64,000 nucleotides of DNA. Origin: SZUA-100 sp965248135. Its GTDB lineage: Bacteria > Pseudomonadota > Alphaproteobacteria > Rhizobiales > Rhizobiaceae. The stretch is taken from NCBI GenBank assembly GCA_965248135.1, contig CBDFIN010000012.1:1426001-1490000 (forward strand), read 5' to 3'. A program made the position numbers and the translations under genes. Of this stretch, positions 26,023-34,251 are shown piece after piece; positions within the stretch are counted from its first letter, which is position 1; every line of letters begins with the position of its first letter. Below the pieces are notes generated by a model. The model made no database searches and was not told the DNA's origin. It saw only the letters and a program-made list of their open reading frames with translations.

Positions 26023-26907
26023 CTAACTCATGAGCACTTTCGAGGATAACCAGTTCTCGTACTTGTTGCAAGCTTCGCGCATTTCGCCCAAATAGTTGTA
26101 GCGATTGTACACGCCAGCTACACCTGAAAGTGTTCCAGATTTGTGGGCCAAAATTGCTTCGGTCACATGGACGGGGCAAAGATTATTAGCGGCCATGAAG
26201 GTCGAGAACGTTCGACGTAAATCGTGTAGCCGCCAGTGCGGCAGTGGTACCTGTTTGTCGAGGCGTTTCTTGGCTTTGCTCCAACCATTGAATAGTTGGA
26301 GGCGGTCAAAATATTGTTCGGTCGATGATGCGACGGGAAGCAGATGTTCATAACCATTTTTCATTGCTTCGGGTGGGAATGTTATTACGCCATTGTGCTT
26401 CCATTCGGGGCGAAATAGCCGCAACTGATTGATACGTTGGTCGGTTAGGATAAGAAGTTTCACATAGTCACTGTACGGCGGATGATCGTATGCCCAGATG
26501 GCGCGGACTTCCTGTTCAGTCAAAACGCGTGATCGCTTTACCCAACGGGCCGGAATATGTGCAAACGGATTTTTCTCTGCATATTCGTTGCGAATACTCC
26601 AATTGAAAAATACCTTCCACGCCATTACTGCATGAGGAGAAGTCAGATCGATATCATCCCGATTAACATCGGCCAGGTATGTCTTATTCACCTTGTGAAG
26701 AAATAACCGATATTGTTCGACGGTTTTGGGCCTGTTTTTTTGCTGGCACTCCAGGAGATAAGCTGCACGTGCCTGATCAAGCCGTTCCAGGTGCTTTTCC
26801 TGCGCCCCCTGTATCTGAAACTGCTTGGCTGCTTTTCGTGCTTCTGCGAGGCTTATAGAGGGAAATTTACCAAGAGTTTTCAACCTTCGATCAGTGCCAA
26901 ACATCAC
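26023..26907 (-). CDS. tyrosine integrase
   Basis: 294 residues in this reading. Catalytic set visible: R158 (LILTDQRINQLRLF), H228-x-x-R231 (RLHDLRRTFSTF), H255 (AILAHKSGTLSGVAG) and nucleophile Y267 (VYNRYNY). The N-terminus RRLKTLGKFPSISLAEARKA is the P4-type arm. The frame stays open upstream as TTRSKSYFV before a stop, so a short N-terminal piece may be missing. Integrase of an integrative element, not of a Mu-type phage. No tRNA gene is adjacent. Confidence 0.88.
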   Translation of the reverse strand: MMFGTDRRLKTLGKFPSISLAEARKAAKQFQIQGAQEKHLERLDQARAAYLLECQQKNRPKTVEQYRLFLHKVNKTYLADVNRDDIDLTSPHAVMAWKVFFNWSIRNEYAEKNPFAHIPARWVKRSRVLTEQEVRAIWAYDHPPYSDYVKLLILTDQRINQLRLFRPEWKHNGVITFPPEAMKNGYEHLLPVASSTEQYFDRLQLFNGWSKAKKRLDKQVPLPHWRLHDLRRTFSTFMAANNLCPVHVTEAILAHKSGTLSGVAGVYNRYNYLGEMREACNKYENWLSSKVLMS

Positions 26908-26950
26908 AAAATAAGATTTTGAACGCGTGGTGATGTAGGGGGGTGGTATA

Positions 26951-27084
26951 TTTTAGACACAGGAGATCAGCGGGGAAAAGGACGGAAGATATTGAAAAAA
27001 AAGAGAAAACAGGCTGTAGACGTCAAAATTAGCTTTTAGACACATTGCTGAATAATGACACAAAAACGCGCATTCTTTTAGACA
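26951..27084. repeat. three TTTTAGACA direct repeats
   Basis: TTTTAGACA at 26951, 27034 and 27076, spaced 83 and 42 bp (close to whole helical turns), all in one orientation upstream of int. Candidate arm-type integrase sites or Mu-like end sites. The rest of 26908-27357 contains no gene. Confidence 0.45.
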
Positions 27085-27249
27085 AAATGTACATTTGTGT
27101 CACATTTGTTCTGCCAATTGCCCTGACATGAACAAAACAGCTAACCAACTATGGGATAACGAGAAAATTGGCTGTTGTGCATCTGCAGTGCAATTGAAAT
27201 GCTGGAATATTGCGAATTTGGAAAGTTTATAAACGATGCAAATATACTG

Positions 27250-27296
27250 GAAAGAGTGACTTGAGGTCACTCTTTCACTTGAAAAGTCACTCTTTT
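27250..27296. terminator. 11-bp inverted repeat with a third half-site
   Basis: GAAAGAGTGAC (27250-27260), loop TTGAG, GTCACTCTTTC (27266-27276), then GTCACTCTTTT at 27286-27296. The stem could terminate transcription, but the extra half-site also fits a repressor operator cluster. Confidence 0.4.
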
Positions 27297-27373
27297 GCTA
27301 ACCGGTTGAATACATGAGGTAAAAAACCGAATATAATTCAAAGGATGAAATTGAAAGGTAAGCGTCCTGCTGA

Positions 27374-28879
27374 TCACTCGCCCGCAGGATAATTCCAGGG
27401 CAACAGCTCGTCAATTTGGTTGATCTTGTGATCTGCAATGCGACCAAGAACATCGGTGAGCCAAGCTTGGGGATCAATGCCATTCAGCTTTGCAGTTTCA
27501 ATCAGGGTGAAGGCGATTGCCATGGCTTTGCCACCGTGCTCAGAACCAGCAAACATCCAGTTTTTGCGGCCAAGAGCTACCGGCTTAACTGCCCGCTCAC
27601 AAGTATTGTTGTCCAATTCCAGAAAGCCATTATCGAGATAGGGGCGGGTTTTTGGCATCCGGCTCAATGCATACCGGATAGCCTTGGCCAGTGGCGACTT
27701 GCCGGAGATTTTGGGCAGTTGCGCATGTAGCCAAGCTTCCAGATCATCGAATACCGGTTTGGCCTTTTCCTGACGAATAGTTACCCGCTCTGTTGGGGAA
27801 CAACCTCGCGCTTCATTCTCAACACCGTATAGTTTGGCAATGCGCAGTATCGCCTCCTCGGCAATGGCCGAGCCCTGGCTTTGCTGCACGTCAACGAACT
27901 TGCGTCGGATATGAGCCATGCAGGCAACCTCTGAGGCTTTTTCTTCGCCGAACACCCCATTGAAGCCAGCATATCCGTCCGCATGCACCCAGCCTTTGTA
28001 ATTTGACAAATGGCGCACGGGATGCTCGCCCTTTCGATCAATCGTAAACTGATACCAGGCACAGGGCGGGGCCTGACCATTCCATGGCCTCTCGTCACGA
28101 ACATAAGCCCAGACCCGTGCTGTTTTTGTGCGCTTGTTGCCCGGAGACAGTAACTTCACCGGTGTATCGTCGGCAAACAGTGCCTGGCCTTTGCGTACAT
28201 GTTTGCCAATTGCATCAGCCAACGGTTCCAGCAGGGCTGTGGATTTTCCAACCCAGTCAGCCATGGTGGAGCGATCCAGATCAATGCCTTCGCGCCTGTA
28301 AATCTGCGACTGGCGATATAATGGTAAGTGGTCTGCATACTTTGAGACCAGCACATGAGCCAGAAGTCCCGGTCCCGGACGACCCCGTTCTATGGGCCGC
28401 GATGGCATTGGTGCCTGCAATACCGCCTCACAACAAGAGCAGGCCATGCGGGGACGGATAATCCTGTTCACGATAAATCGGCCTGGCACGTATTCAAGCT
28501 CCTCGGTGATATCCTCACCCAGCGCCTTCAGGCTGCCACCGCACTTGCTGCAATCATCGCCGGGGATGAGAACCTGCTCATTGCGTTCCAGATGTTCAGG
28601 CAGGGGTTTGCGCTTTGGCTTGTTCTTCGGTTCGGATGCTTTAGGCTCAGGGGTGTCACTCTCCTCAGCCGCGACTGCTATCTCTTCGTTCTCAACAAAC
28701 AATTGAAGTTGTTCGAGGCTCTCGGATTTGCTGCCAAAGCGATGACGGTTGTGACCTGCAAGCTGGTGTTTGAGATCAGCAATCTTCAGGTCCCGGTTCT
28801 TCAACTCACTCGCCAGAAGTGTCACCATATCCTGAAGTTCTCCGGGATCATCGGGCAGCGTTGAAAGGTTGTTCAGCAT
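27374..28879 (-). CDS. tnpC: IS66 TnpC transposase
   Basis: 501 residues: leucine-zipper N-terminus (LLASELKNRDLKIADLKHQL), zinc finger (CSKCGGSLKALGED ... ACSCCEAVL), DDE core with ALFADDTPVKLLSPG and WVHADGYAGFNGVFG, and the C-terminal NTCERAVKPVALGRKNWMFA. Complete. Confidence 0.94.
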   Translation of the reverse strand: MLNNLSTLPDDPGELQDMVTLLASELKNRDLKIADLKHQLAGHNRHRFGSKSESLEQLQLFVENEEIAVAAEESDTPEPKASEPKNKPKRKPLPEHLERNEQVLIPGDDCSKCGGSLKALGEDITEELEYVPGRFIVNRIIRPRMACSCCEAVLQAPMPSRPIERGRPGPGLLAHVLVSKYADHLPLYRQSQIYRREGIDLDRSTMADWVGKSTALLEPLADAIGKHVRKGQALFADDTPVKLLSPGNKRTKTARVWAYVRDERPWNGQAPPCAWYQFTIDRKGEHPVRHLSNYKGWVHADGYAGFNGVFGEEKASEVACMAHIRRKFVDVQQSQGSAIAEEAILRIAKLYGVENEARGCSPTERVTIRQEKAKPVFDDLEAWLHAQLPKISGKSPLAKAIRYALSRMPKTRPYLDNGFLELDNNTCERAVKPVALGRKNWMFAGSEHGGKAMAIAFTLIETAKLNGIDPQAWLTDVLGRIADHKINQIDELLPWNYPAGE

Positions 28880-28974
28880 GGTGATTATCTACCAGAAACA
28901 CCCCTGAAATGGAATCGTAAACGCGCAGAAATGCTCACTTTTGTTAAGAAAAGTGTCGCCCGTATCCTGCCCAT

Positions 28975-29322
28975 TCAACCGGTCTTTAGTGGCCGCCATG
29001 TCCTTTGCGGAATGCGCCAGTCTATGCCTTCCAACAACATCGCCAATTGAGCTGCCGTCAGACTGACCTTGCCATCCTTTGCGGCAGGCCAGACAAAACG
29101 GCCCCGTTCAAGCCGCTTGGAGAACAGACAAGCGCCCTGACTATCCCACCAGATGATCTTGAGTAAATCACCGCGACGGCCACGGAAGACAAACAGGTGG
29201 CCACAAAACGGATCGGCAGCAAGCGTATTCTCAGCCTGAGCTGCCAGCGTATTAAACCCGCGCCGCATGTCAGTCACACCGGCAGCAAGCCAGACCCGCG
29301 TATTGGCGGGAACCGGGATCAA
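28975..29322 (-). CDS. tnpB: IS66 TnpB accessory protein
   Basis: 115 residues with the family hallmarks TRVWLAAGVTDMRRGFNTLA and GHLFVFRGRRGDLLKIIWWD. The TnpB (Orf2) role is required but mechanistically unclear. Starts within the end of tnpA (4-bp overlap). Confidence 0.94.
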   Translation of the reverse strand: MIPVPANTRVWLAAGVTDMRRGFNTLAAQAENTLAADPFCGHLFVFRGRRGDLLKIIWWDSQGACLFSKRLERGRFVWPAAKDGKVSLTAAQLAMLLEGIDWRIPQRTWRPLKTG

Positions 29323-29747
29323 GACACAAGCCCTTTCAACAAACGCGCCACCTCAGTGCCATCGAAACCGCCCTCAACAATCAGGTGGTGGCCATTGGAA
29401 AGGGCAATCTCGATACGCCCATGAGAACCGCAAGCCGTGTCTGGTTCCAAAACAGAGGGAAGAGGTGTCTGCTCATCGCAAACTTCAATTGGCAGAAAAA
29501 CAGCGGCATCAGTCTCGTCGGGGGATGGTGCAAAACGCTCATCCTTCAGCCAGTTGAATATCTGGTTGGCGTTCATTGCGTAACGTCGCGCAACCTGTGA
29601 GACCGATACGCCTGGTGCCAAGGTCTGCAAACAAATCGAGCGCTTCTCATCGTCGCTCCATGTCCGCCGTGCCCGTTTCTTCGACAATTCCCGCACCCCG
29701 TAAGTGTCCACTTGTTCGTCGTGGACACTAACCCACGCTATCAACAC
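29319..29747 (-). CDS. tnpA: IS66 TnpA (HTH protein)
   Basis: Orf1 of IS66: RRTWSDDEKRSICLQTLAPG, then VSQVARRYAMNANQIFNWLK, an HTH. The actual start is probably the GTG before DTYGVREL or a codon near SKKRARR; the first residues of the long reading are not conserved in the family. Confidence 0.88.
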   Translation of the reverse strand: MLIAWVSVHDEQVDTYGVRELSKKRARRTWSDDEKRSICLQTLAPGVSVSQVARRYAMNANQIFNWLKDERFAPSPDETDAAVFLPIEVCDEQTPLPSVLEPDTACGSHGRIEIALSNGHHLIVEGGFDGTEVARLLKGLVS

Positions 29748-29800
29748 GCGTTAGGTGGGGCTAACCGGACGTTCTCATTGAAAGTGTGACCTCCTAAAAA

Positions 29801-29975
29801 TCAATATGCAGACGGTCTGGTGTAGATATGGGTGACCACAGAAATTCGTTCGACATCTTTGACGTTGACAATTTCCCAGAACAATTCCTGATATTGTTTG
29901 GCGTGCAATGCTAAAGACGGTATTTCCTGCGTTGGCCGATACCCGATAATTTCATAGGCACCGTGGCTAATTGAT
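29801..29975 (-). CDS. possible small prophage gene downstream of the repressor
   Basis: Frame reading ISHGAYEIIGYRPTQEIPSL ... NVKDVERISVVTHIYTRPSA then stop. It looks protein-like and closely follows the repressor, but has no ATG/GTG/TTG start in frame after its upstream stop. May be a decayed gene or use an unusual start. Confidence 0.3.
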
Positions 29976-29981
29976 TGTAAA

Positions 29982-30806
29982 TCACACCGTATGGCCGATC
30001 CAGCAGATGCGGCCTATTATTGTCAGCTCTTCGGCATCGGCGTTAGAAAGCAACTCCGGTGAATAGATATCGCGGTTATCGCTAACGATCTCCAATCCTC
30101 CACCGGATAGGAAGCGGAAGCGTTTTACGCGGGCAAGGCCGTCCTGGACATAGGCGAAAATACCATCATTTTTCGCCAGTGCTCGTTTATCTACCAGAAC
30201 AAGATCACCGTCGGATATGGTTGGCAACATCGAATCTCCGCTGACTTCCAATATCAGCAGGTCACTAATGGATTTTCGATTGAGTATCTTTTGGAGAAAT
30301 TTCTGAGTGTAGGGGATGTGATCAAGGACTGTGACATTGTCTTCGTTCCAATGACCATCACCGGCAGACAGGTGTACGTCATAGCGCGGAATTTGGATCA
30401 GCGATTTGCTGCTTGTTGTTGGTTCAAATTCATCGCCTGAATTTGGTTCATCCAAATCAGAGTACGGTTCACCATTGCCATCTATTATCCACTGTAAGTT
30501 TATACTTGAGGCTTTGGCTGCGGATGCCACCACAGAAAGTGGAATGTCACCGCCTAAAATGTATCTTGATAATTGTTTGTCTGATCGTTCTACGACACGA
30601 CCTCTCATGTCTTTTTTGATTCTGAAAAGGACGTAAGCAAAACGATCATTTTCAGACAATAATGTCCAGTTTGCATTTAAGTTGATTACAAATTCATAAT
30701 TTTCTTCGTGTTCAATTATCTCCAAAAAACCATTTTCCGCCATATGTTTCAAATGCTTAATTAGAAAAGCATTAGAACGGACAGATTTGTCTTGTTTTAT
30801 AGACAT
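29982..30806 (-). CDS. prophage repressor, S24 (LexA/CI-type)
   Basis: 274 residues. HTH at about 71-112 (RSDKQLSRYILGGDIPLSVV, then SINLQWIIDGNGEP). C-terminal S24 peptidase with nucleophile S192 (VSGDSMLPTISDGDLVLVDK) and general base K228 (GLARVKRFRF). Divergent from ner, the classical c/ner switch of Mu-like phages. The 70-residue N-terminal extension (FLIKHLKHMAENGFLEIIEH) is unlike most CI proteins. Induction by RecA-stimulated self-cleavage is likely. Confidence 0.88.
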   Translation of the reverse strand: MSIKQDKSVRSNAFLIKHLKHMAENGFLEIIEHEENYEFVINLNANWTLLSENDRFAYVLFRIKKDMRGRVVERSDKQLSRYILGGDIPLSVVASAAKASSINLQWIIDGNGEPYSDLDEPNSGDEFEPTTSSKSLIQIPRYDVHLSAGDGHWNEDNVTVLDHIPYTQKFLQKILNRKSISDLLILEVSGDSMLPTISDGDLVLVDKRALAKNDGIFAYVQDGLARVKRFRFLSGGGLEIVSDNRDIYSPELLSNADAEELTIIGRICWIGHTV

Positions 30807-30814
30807 AATTGTCT
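30801..30814. promoter_or_regulatory. operator candidate at the repressor start
   Basis: AGACATAATTGTCT, 5-bp inverted arms around TAAT, overlaps the repressor start codon in the 91-bp repressor/ner interval. Probable site for autoregulation or Ner. Confidence 0.4.
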
Positions 30815-30897
30815 ATTATCCATTCATAACAATGAACCTACACACGTTTAAAAAGCCGATTGATGTCGAGATCAGGCGGCTTTGCTGGAGAATATGT

Positions 30898-31206
30898 ATG
30901 TCTCGCAAATGGGATCGTCATGCGATACTGGCCGAAATCAAACGCAGAGGCGAAACCTTCGTTTCTCTGGAGAAACGTTACGGCCTTCTCCCCCACAGTT
31001 TAACTGTGGCTCTTAGTCGACCTTTTCCAAAAGCAGAAAGGGTGATTTCAGATTTTCTCAACGTGCCAATCGGCACACTATTTGCCTATCGCATTAGTCC
31101 CATTCGCAAGAGCCAAAAGCTCCGGCGCTTGGATGTTAGCAGAGTCGCACCCGATAGCGAAAGTCAAAAATGCACACCCTCTCCTGACATGGAGACGGCG
31201 GCATGA
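30898..31206 (+). CDS. ner: Ner-type early regulator
   Basis: 102 residues from MSRKWDRHAILAEIKRRGET, followed by LEKRYGLLPHSLTVALSRPF and RVISDFLNVPIGTLFAYR. This is the Ner/Nlp winged-HTH family of Mu and relatives, which turns down early and repressor transcription. The ATG at 30898 is chosen because homology begins there; earlier codons are untranslated leader. Confidence 0.88.
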   Translation: MSRKWDRHAILAEIKRRGETFVSLEKRYGLLPHSLTVALSRPFPKAERVISDFLNVPIGTLFAYRISPIRKSQKLRRLDVSRVAPDSESQKCTPSPDMETAA

Positions 31207-31280
31207 GCAATTCTGTATACGGGAAAATACAATTCACTGACATTGATTTTTCAAAATAGACCAGATCACAGATTGCCAAT

Positions 31281-31604
31281 TTGTTTGGTAATCGCAAATT
31301 TGTGGATATCAGATCCGAATGGTCACCGGTTGGTAAAGGCGAAATTGAAGCGCAGTGGATGCGTGAACGAAAAGCCATGTACCCGATGTTTCCCCATTTC
31401 TCCGACGCCCCGGTTTCTCCGAGCCGGCAAGGCAATGGAGAAATGCGTTCCGCGGGCGGTCTCCCTGTTATGCAGCCTGCGGAACGCGGCTTTCATTCGT
31501 CTGAGTGCATCGGGATCGCTGTCATATTGCTAATTGCCGGTACGCTGGCGGGCACCATTGGGGCGTCGTTGTTTTGGCTCGCTGTGTTTGCAGGGTGGCT
31601 GTGA
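31281..31604 (+). CDS. early phage membrane protein, hypothetical
   Basis: 107 residues. Soluble N-terminus (FGNRKFVDIRSEWSPVGKGE) and a hydrophobic C-terminus (IAVILLIAGTLAGTIGASLF WLAVFAGWL). The stop overlaps the next start (TGATG). Function unknown. Confidence 0.55.
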   Translation: MFGNRKFVDIRSEWSPVGKGEIEAQWMRERKAMYPMFPHFSDAPVSPSRQGNGEMRSAGGLPVMQPAERGFHSSECIGIAVILLIAGTLAGTIGASLFWLAVFAGWL

Positions 31605-31888
31605 TGGCCAATTCCCGCGTCAAATCATCAAAGCAGGGTGCGGTAGCTCGCGAGGCCCACGAGTTCGCCGGTTCGATCCCGGCCCCTGCAACCACTTTTG
31701 ATCAGAACGGCGATGCGGTGCGGGTTGGCGATATCGTTAACACCATATTTCGTGATCACATTGGTCTGCGCGGCGGGCCTTATCAGGTCAAACAAATTTT
31801 CGAAAATGGTGATGTCCAGATCATCGACCGGTTGGACGGTTCCATCCGTATTCTTCGCGGTAATTTCAAACTGAGGGAACGGCTGTGA
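31604..31888 (+). CDS. early phage protein whose 5' end contains a tRNA-like sequence
   Basis: 94 residues. The N-terminus SSKQGAVAREAHEFAGSIPA is the translation of a tRNA-like stretch (31634-31695). The remainder (DAVRVGDIVNTIFRDHIGLR ... KQIFENGDVQIIDRLDGSIR) looks like a small beta-barrel domain. ATGA-coupled to its neighbours. Confidence 0.6.
   Translation: MANSRVKSSKQGAVAREAHEFAGSIPAPATTFDQNGDAVRVGDIVNTIFRDHIGLRGGPYQVKQIFENGDVQIIDRLDGSIRILRGNFKLRERL
31634..31695 (+). other. tRNA-fragment-like sequence
   Basis: The 5' end GCAGGGTGCGGTAGCTCGC and 3' end GGTTCGATCCCGGCCCCTGC followed by AACCA imitate the acceptor stem (6 of 7 pairs), D-arm start and complete T-arm of a tRNA. It is only about 62 nt with no anticodon arm, so it is not a functional tRNA. 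Possibly an att core captured from a tRNA 3' end. Confidence 0.55.
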
Positions 31889-32280
31889 TGGACGAAAATC
31901 ATCAAGAAAAATCTTTAGGTGAAATTCTGGTTGCGTGGTTTCGCAGTGAAGGGGTGTCGATGGATGATTGGCGTTTTATTCCCGCTCTTGATCTGACTAT
32001 CGCAAATGCTGTCTCCGATGCGCTCAAAGACGTGAATGACAAAATTGCTGATGTAAACAGGCAGAATCGCGAACGTCACGATTATCCGGTCGTTAATCCC
32101 AGTGCCACGGCCAACGCAGACATGGTCAGACCAATAGTGGTTTTGCCCGCCACTGAGCCAGCATCCTTGGCGCCAGCCGCTAATAGCTCTCCCCAAGATA
32201 TTTTGGAATCGAGGGATGATGGCTGTTTTAGCACTTCCCAGGCTTGTGTTGTCAAAACGGCTGGAAAGGCTCCAACTTGA
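31888..32280 (+). CDS. phage hypothetical protein
   Basis: MDENHQEKSLGEILVAWFRS, then DDWRFIPALDLTIANAVSDA and LKDVNDKIADVNRQNRERHD: a short helical protein coupled to the preceding gene. Its last ~65 codons overlap the opposing ORF 32082-32510; the low-complexity tail (PATEPASLAPAANSS) suggests that the authentic end may have been altered. Confidence 0.5.
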   Translation: MDENHQEKSLGEILVAWFRSEGVSMDDWRFIPALDLTIANAVSDALKDVNDKIADVNRQNRERHDYPVVNPSATANADMVRPIVVLPATEPASLAPAANSSPQDILESRDDGCFSTSQACVVKTAGKAPT

Positions 32281-32510
32281 CTTTTTCTTCCCTTAAAATA
32301 TCCCTCGTCAAGAAGCCACCATATGGTGGCGCGAGCAGTATGCCATTCAGGCGGCCATTCCCTGTAATTCGGGATTTGATCATGTGGAATATTGGCCCCA
32401 ACCGCATCGTTAACCATAATGGCGCGTTCATTGGGAAAACTCTCATAGAGTTTGGCAAATATTCGTTCGGCATATTCGTTGAATTGCTTAATATTTTCCG
32501 GTTCTGGCAT
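32082..32510 (-). CDS. hypothetical protein, convergent
   Basis: 142 residues: NIKQFNEYAERIFAKLYESF, WHTARATIWWLLDEGYFKGR, AVLTTQAWEVLKQPSSLDSK, then a C-terminal membrane-like helix (TTIGLTMSALAVALGL). The pattern (winged-helix-like WLLDEGY/VLT..AWEVL, then a tail helix) resembles phage/host DUF2513-like small proteins. The only minus-strand gene in this stretch. Confidence 0.5.
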   Translation of the reverse strand: MPEPENIKQFNEYAERIFAKLYESFPNERAIMVNDAVGANIPHDQIPNYREWPPEWHTARATIWWLLDEGYFKGRKSQVGAFPAVLTTQAWEVLKQPSSLDSKISWGELLAAGAKDAGSVAGKTTIGLTMSALAVALGLTTG

Positions 32511-32745
32511 TTTTTATTCTCCCGCGACTCGGTTGTTGGCACTGTGAGTATGCGGGAAAAGTGGCCTGCCGATCAATTTTTTATTTCTAAGTCGGCAGGT
32601 CGAAATAAACATGGAGAAACATAATTATGAATTATACACTACAGCTATTTTTAAACTGCCTTGCACCGGCAATTAGTTGGAGTGGGTTGATTTATTTATT
32701 CTGGCTTAATCACAATTATTTGGGAGATCATACCAACGGCAATTA
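32511..32745. other. intergenic, no gene seen
   Basis: Contains a short AT-rich reading (MNYTLQLFLNCLAPAISWSG) that is too short to support. Left boundary of IS630 lies somewhere here. Confidence 0.3.
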
Positions 32746-33829
32746 TTACTGACCTGCATGAGCCCAATCTCGCATTCCGATTGATTTGATAGTTTCGGGT
32801 TGTGCAAGGAGTTTGTTCCAGGCATCGCATCCTGCATCAATGATAGCATTATAGTCCTCGAAGATACGGTTGGAGAGCCAGTTCTGGCGTAGATATTGCC
32901 AGATGTTTTCTACCGGGTTGAGTTCTGGCGAACGCGATGGCAGCAGGATGATGGTGATGTTTTTCGGTACATCGAGATTGCCTGTTGTATGCCAGCCTGC
33001 CCGATCCATGAGCCTGCCCGATCCATGAGAATGACAGCGTGGGATTTTCGCGCTACATATTTGCTGATTTCGTCAAGATGCATTTGCATTGTCTCAGTGT
33101 TGGCCCACGGCAACATCAGGGCGGCTCCTTTGCCATGGGCCGGGCATATGGCACCGAACAGATATGCATTCTTGTATCGCTGATCAGCGGGCATTCGGGG
33201 GCGGGTGCCTTTCTTCGCCCAGATGCGTGTTTGCCCGTTCTTCTGGCCCAGCCGGGCTTCATCCTGCCACCAAATCTCAACGGGAGTGTCTTCCGGCAGA
33301 TCGGCTATGTGAGCTGCAAGCGTGTTGGCGAAGTTTTTTTGAAAGCCTCAATCACACGCTCATCCTGCTTTGGATGCTGCGGGCGGGTGCTCATGCGGGA
33401 AAAGCCAAGGACGGCAAGGAGTTCGGATATCGAGCGTTCGGCGTAGACGGCACCAAAGCGCTCTTCAATCACCCGCTTTAAATCAATCCGCCGCCAGCGC
33501 ACAACCCCGTCCACCGCCGGATCAGGGCCAGCATTGACGATCTCGGACAGTTCATTCATTTGTTCATCGCTCAAAAGGCGTGGCCGTCCCGCCCCCTGAC
33601 GATTGGTCAGGCCATCCGGACCTTCTGCGTTGAATCTCAAGACCCAGTCGCGCAGCGTTTGACGATCCATCCCGCCAACCCTGGCAGCATCTGTCCGGCT
33701 CATGCCATCGTAAATGGCTGCAAGCGCCAGAAGACGGCGTACCTGTCTTGTGTCACTGCATCGTCGGGAAAATTGGCGAAGCGTGGGGGCATCAAAATCT
33801 CTTCGAAGTACAAGTCCTGTTGATGGCAT
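32746..33829 (-). pseudogene. IS630-family transposase, disrupted
   Basis: N-terminal HTH half (33305-33829): RQVRRLLALAAIYDGMSRTD, GGMDRQTLRDWVLRFNAEG. After an A7 run the frame moves by -1 to the DDE half (YKNAYLFGAICPAHGKGAAL, SHAVILMDRAG, SPELNPVENIWQYLRQNW). The A7 shift could be programmed, as known for IS630 elements. A 17-bp tandem duplication (CTCATGGATCGGGCAGG twice, ~33000-33034) then breaks the frame between the second Asp and Glu, so the copy is dead. Confidence 0.85.
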
Positions 33830-33927
33830 GGCAAATCTCCTTCGCCACCCATTGAATCAGAACATCAGTGATTTGGGAATCCCATACGAGTCAGAAAATC
33901 ATGCCATTGGTATTACACATTAACAAT

Positions 33928-34230
33928 TTACCAAGTAATTCGTATTTTAAACTGAGCCGCTGTGTCAGCTGAAACGACAAGTAAGCTGCCTTTCCCTTTG
34001 ACAGATGCCCCGAATTCCATTTCAATCTTGTTGGGTCGGTTCTCAATGTTATTGACTGCTGACTGCAAACTCGTTATCACGTTTGCAATACCGCCCAACG
34101 CGTCCACAAAGGAATCTTTTGCAGAATTTATTAGAACATCAGCACGCCCTACATTTGACATACCAGTTTTTGCGATTTCGTCAGAAAAGACTATCTCATG
34201 ACCATCGTCAAATTTCACTTTTACAGACAT
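33928..34230 (-). CDS. Trypco1 (trypsin-co-occurring domain 1) protein
   Basis: 100 residues. VKVKFDDGHEIVFSDEIA, a central helix (VDALGGIANVITSLQSAVNN) and the C-terminal hairpin KIEMEFGASVKGKGSLLVV with AAQFKIRITW match the Trypco1/CU044_2847 domain, whose hallmark is the EFG...W end. In many bacteria this small domain sits beside trypsin-like proteases in predicted NTP-dependent conflict systems, as here. Only 21 bp separate its start from the protease start. Confidence 0.75.
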   Translation of the reverse strand: MSVKVKFDDGHEIVFSDEIAKTGMSNVGRADVLINSAKDSFVDALGGIANVITSLQSAVNNIENRPNKIEMEFGASVKGKGSLLVVSADTAAQFKIRITW

Positions 34231-34251
34231 TATTTATCCTTGTAGTTTGAG

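Larger units (their letters stand above)
27358..29776 (-). mobile_element. IS66-family element (2419 bp)
   Basis: Ends GTAAGCGTCCTGCTGAT and (read inwards) GAGAACGTCCGGTTAGC. 8-bp duplication ATTGAAAG at 27350-27357 and 29777-29784. Carries the complete tnpA-tnpB-tnpC set. It separates the prophage repressor region from the sequences to the left. Confidence 0.93.

Noticed and set aside
26023..26907. Integrase of the Mu-like phage
   Set aside because: Mu-like phages use a DDE transposase; this P4-type integrase with AlpA more likely belongs to another island.
27250..27296. Start of a CRISPR array
   Set aside because: Only three short half-sites, no regular spacers, no cas genes anywhere in the window.
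31634..31695. A functional tRNA gene
   Set aside because: No anticodon arm, only about 62 nt, one mismatch in the acceptor stem; kept only as a tRNA-like sequence.
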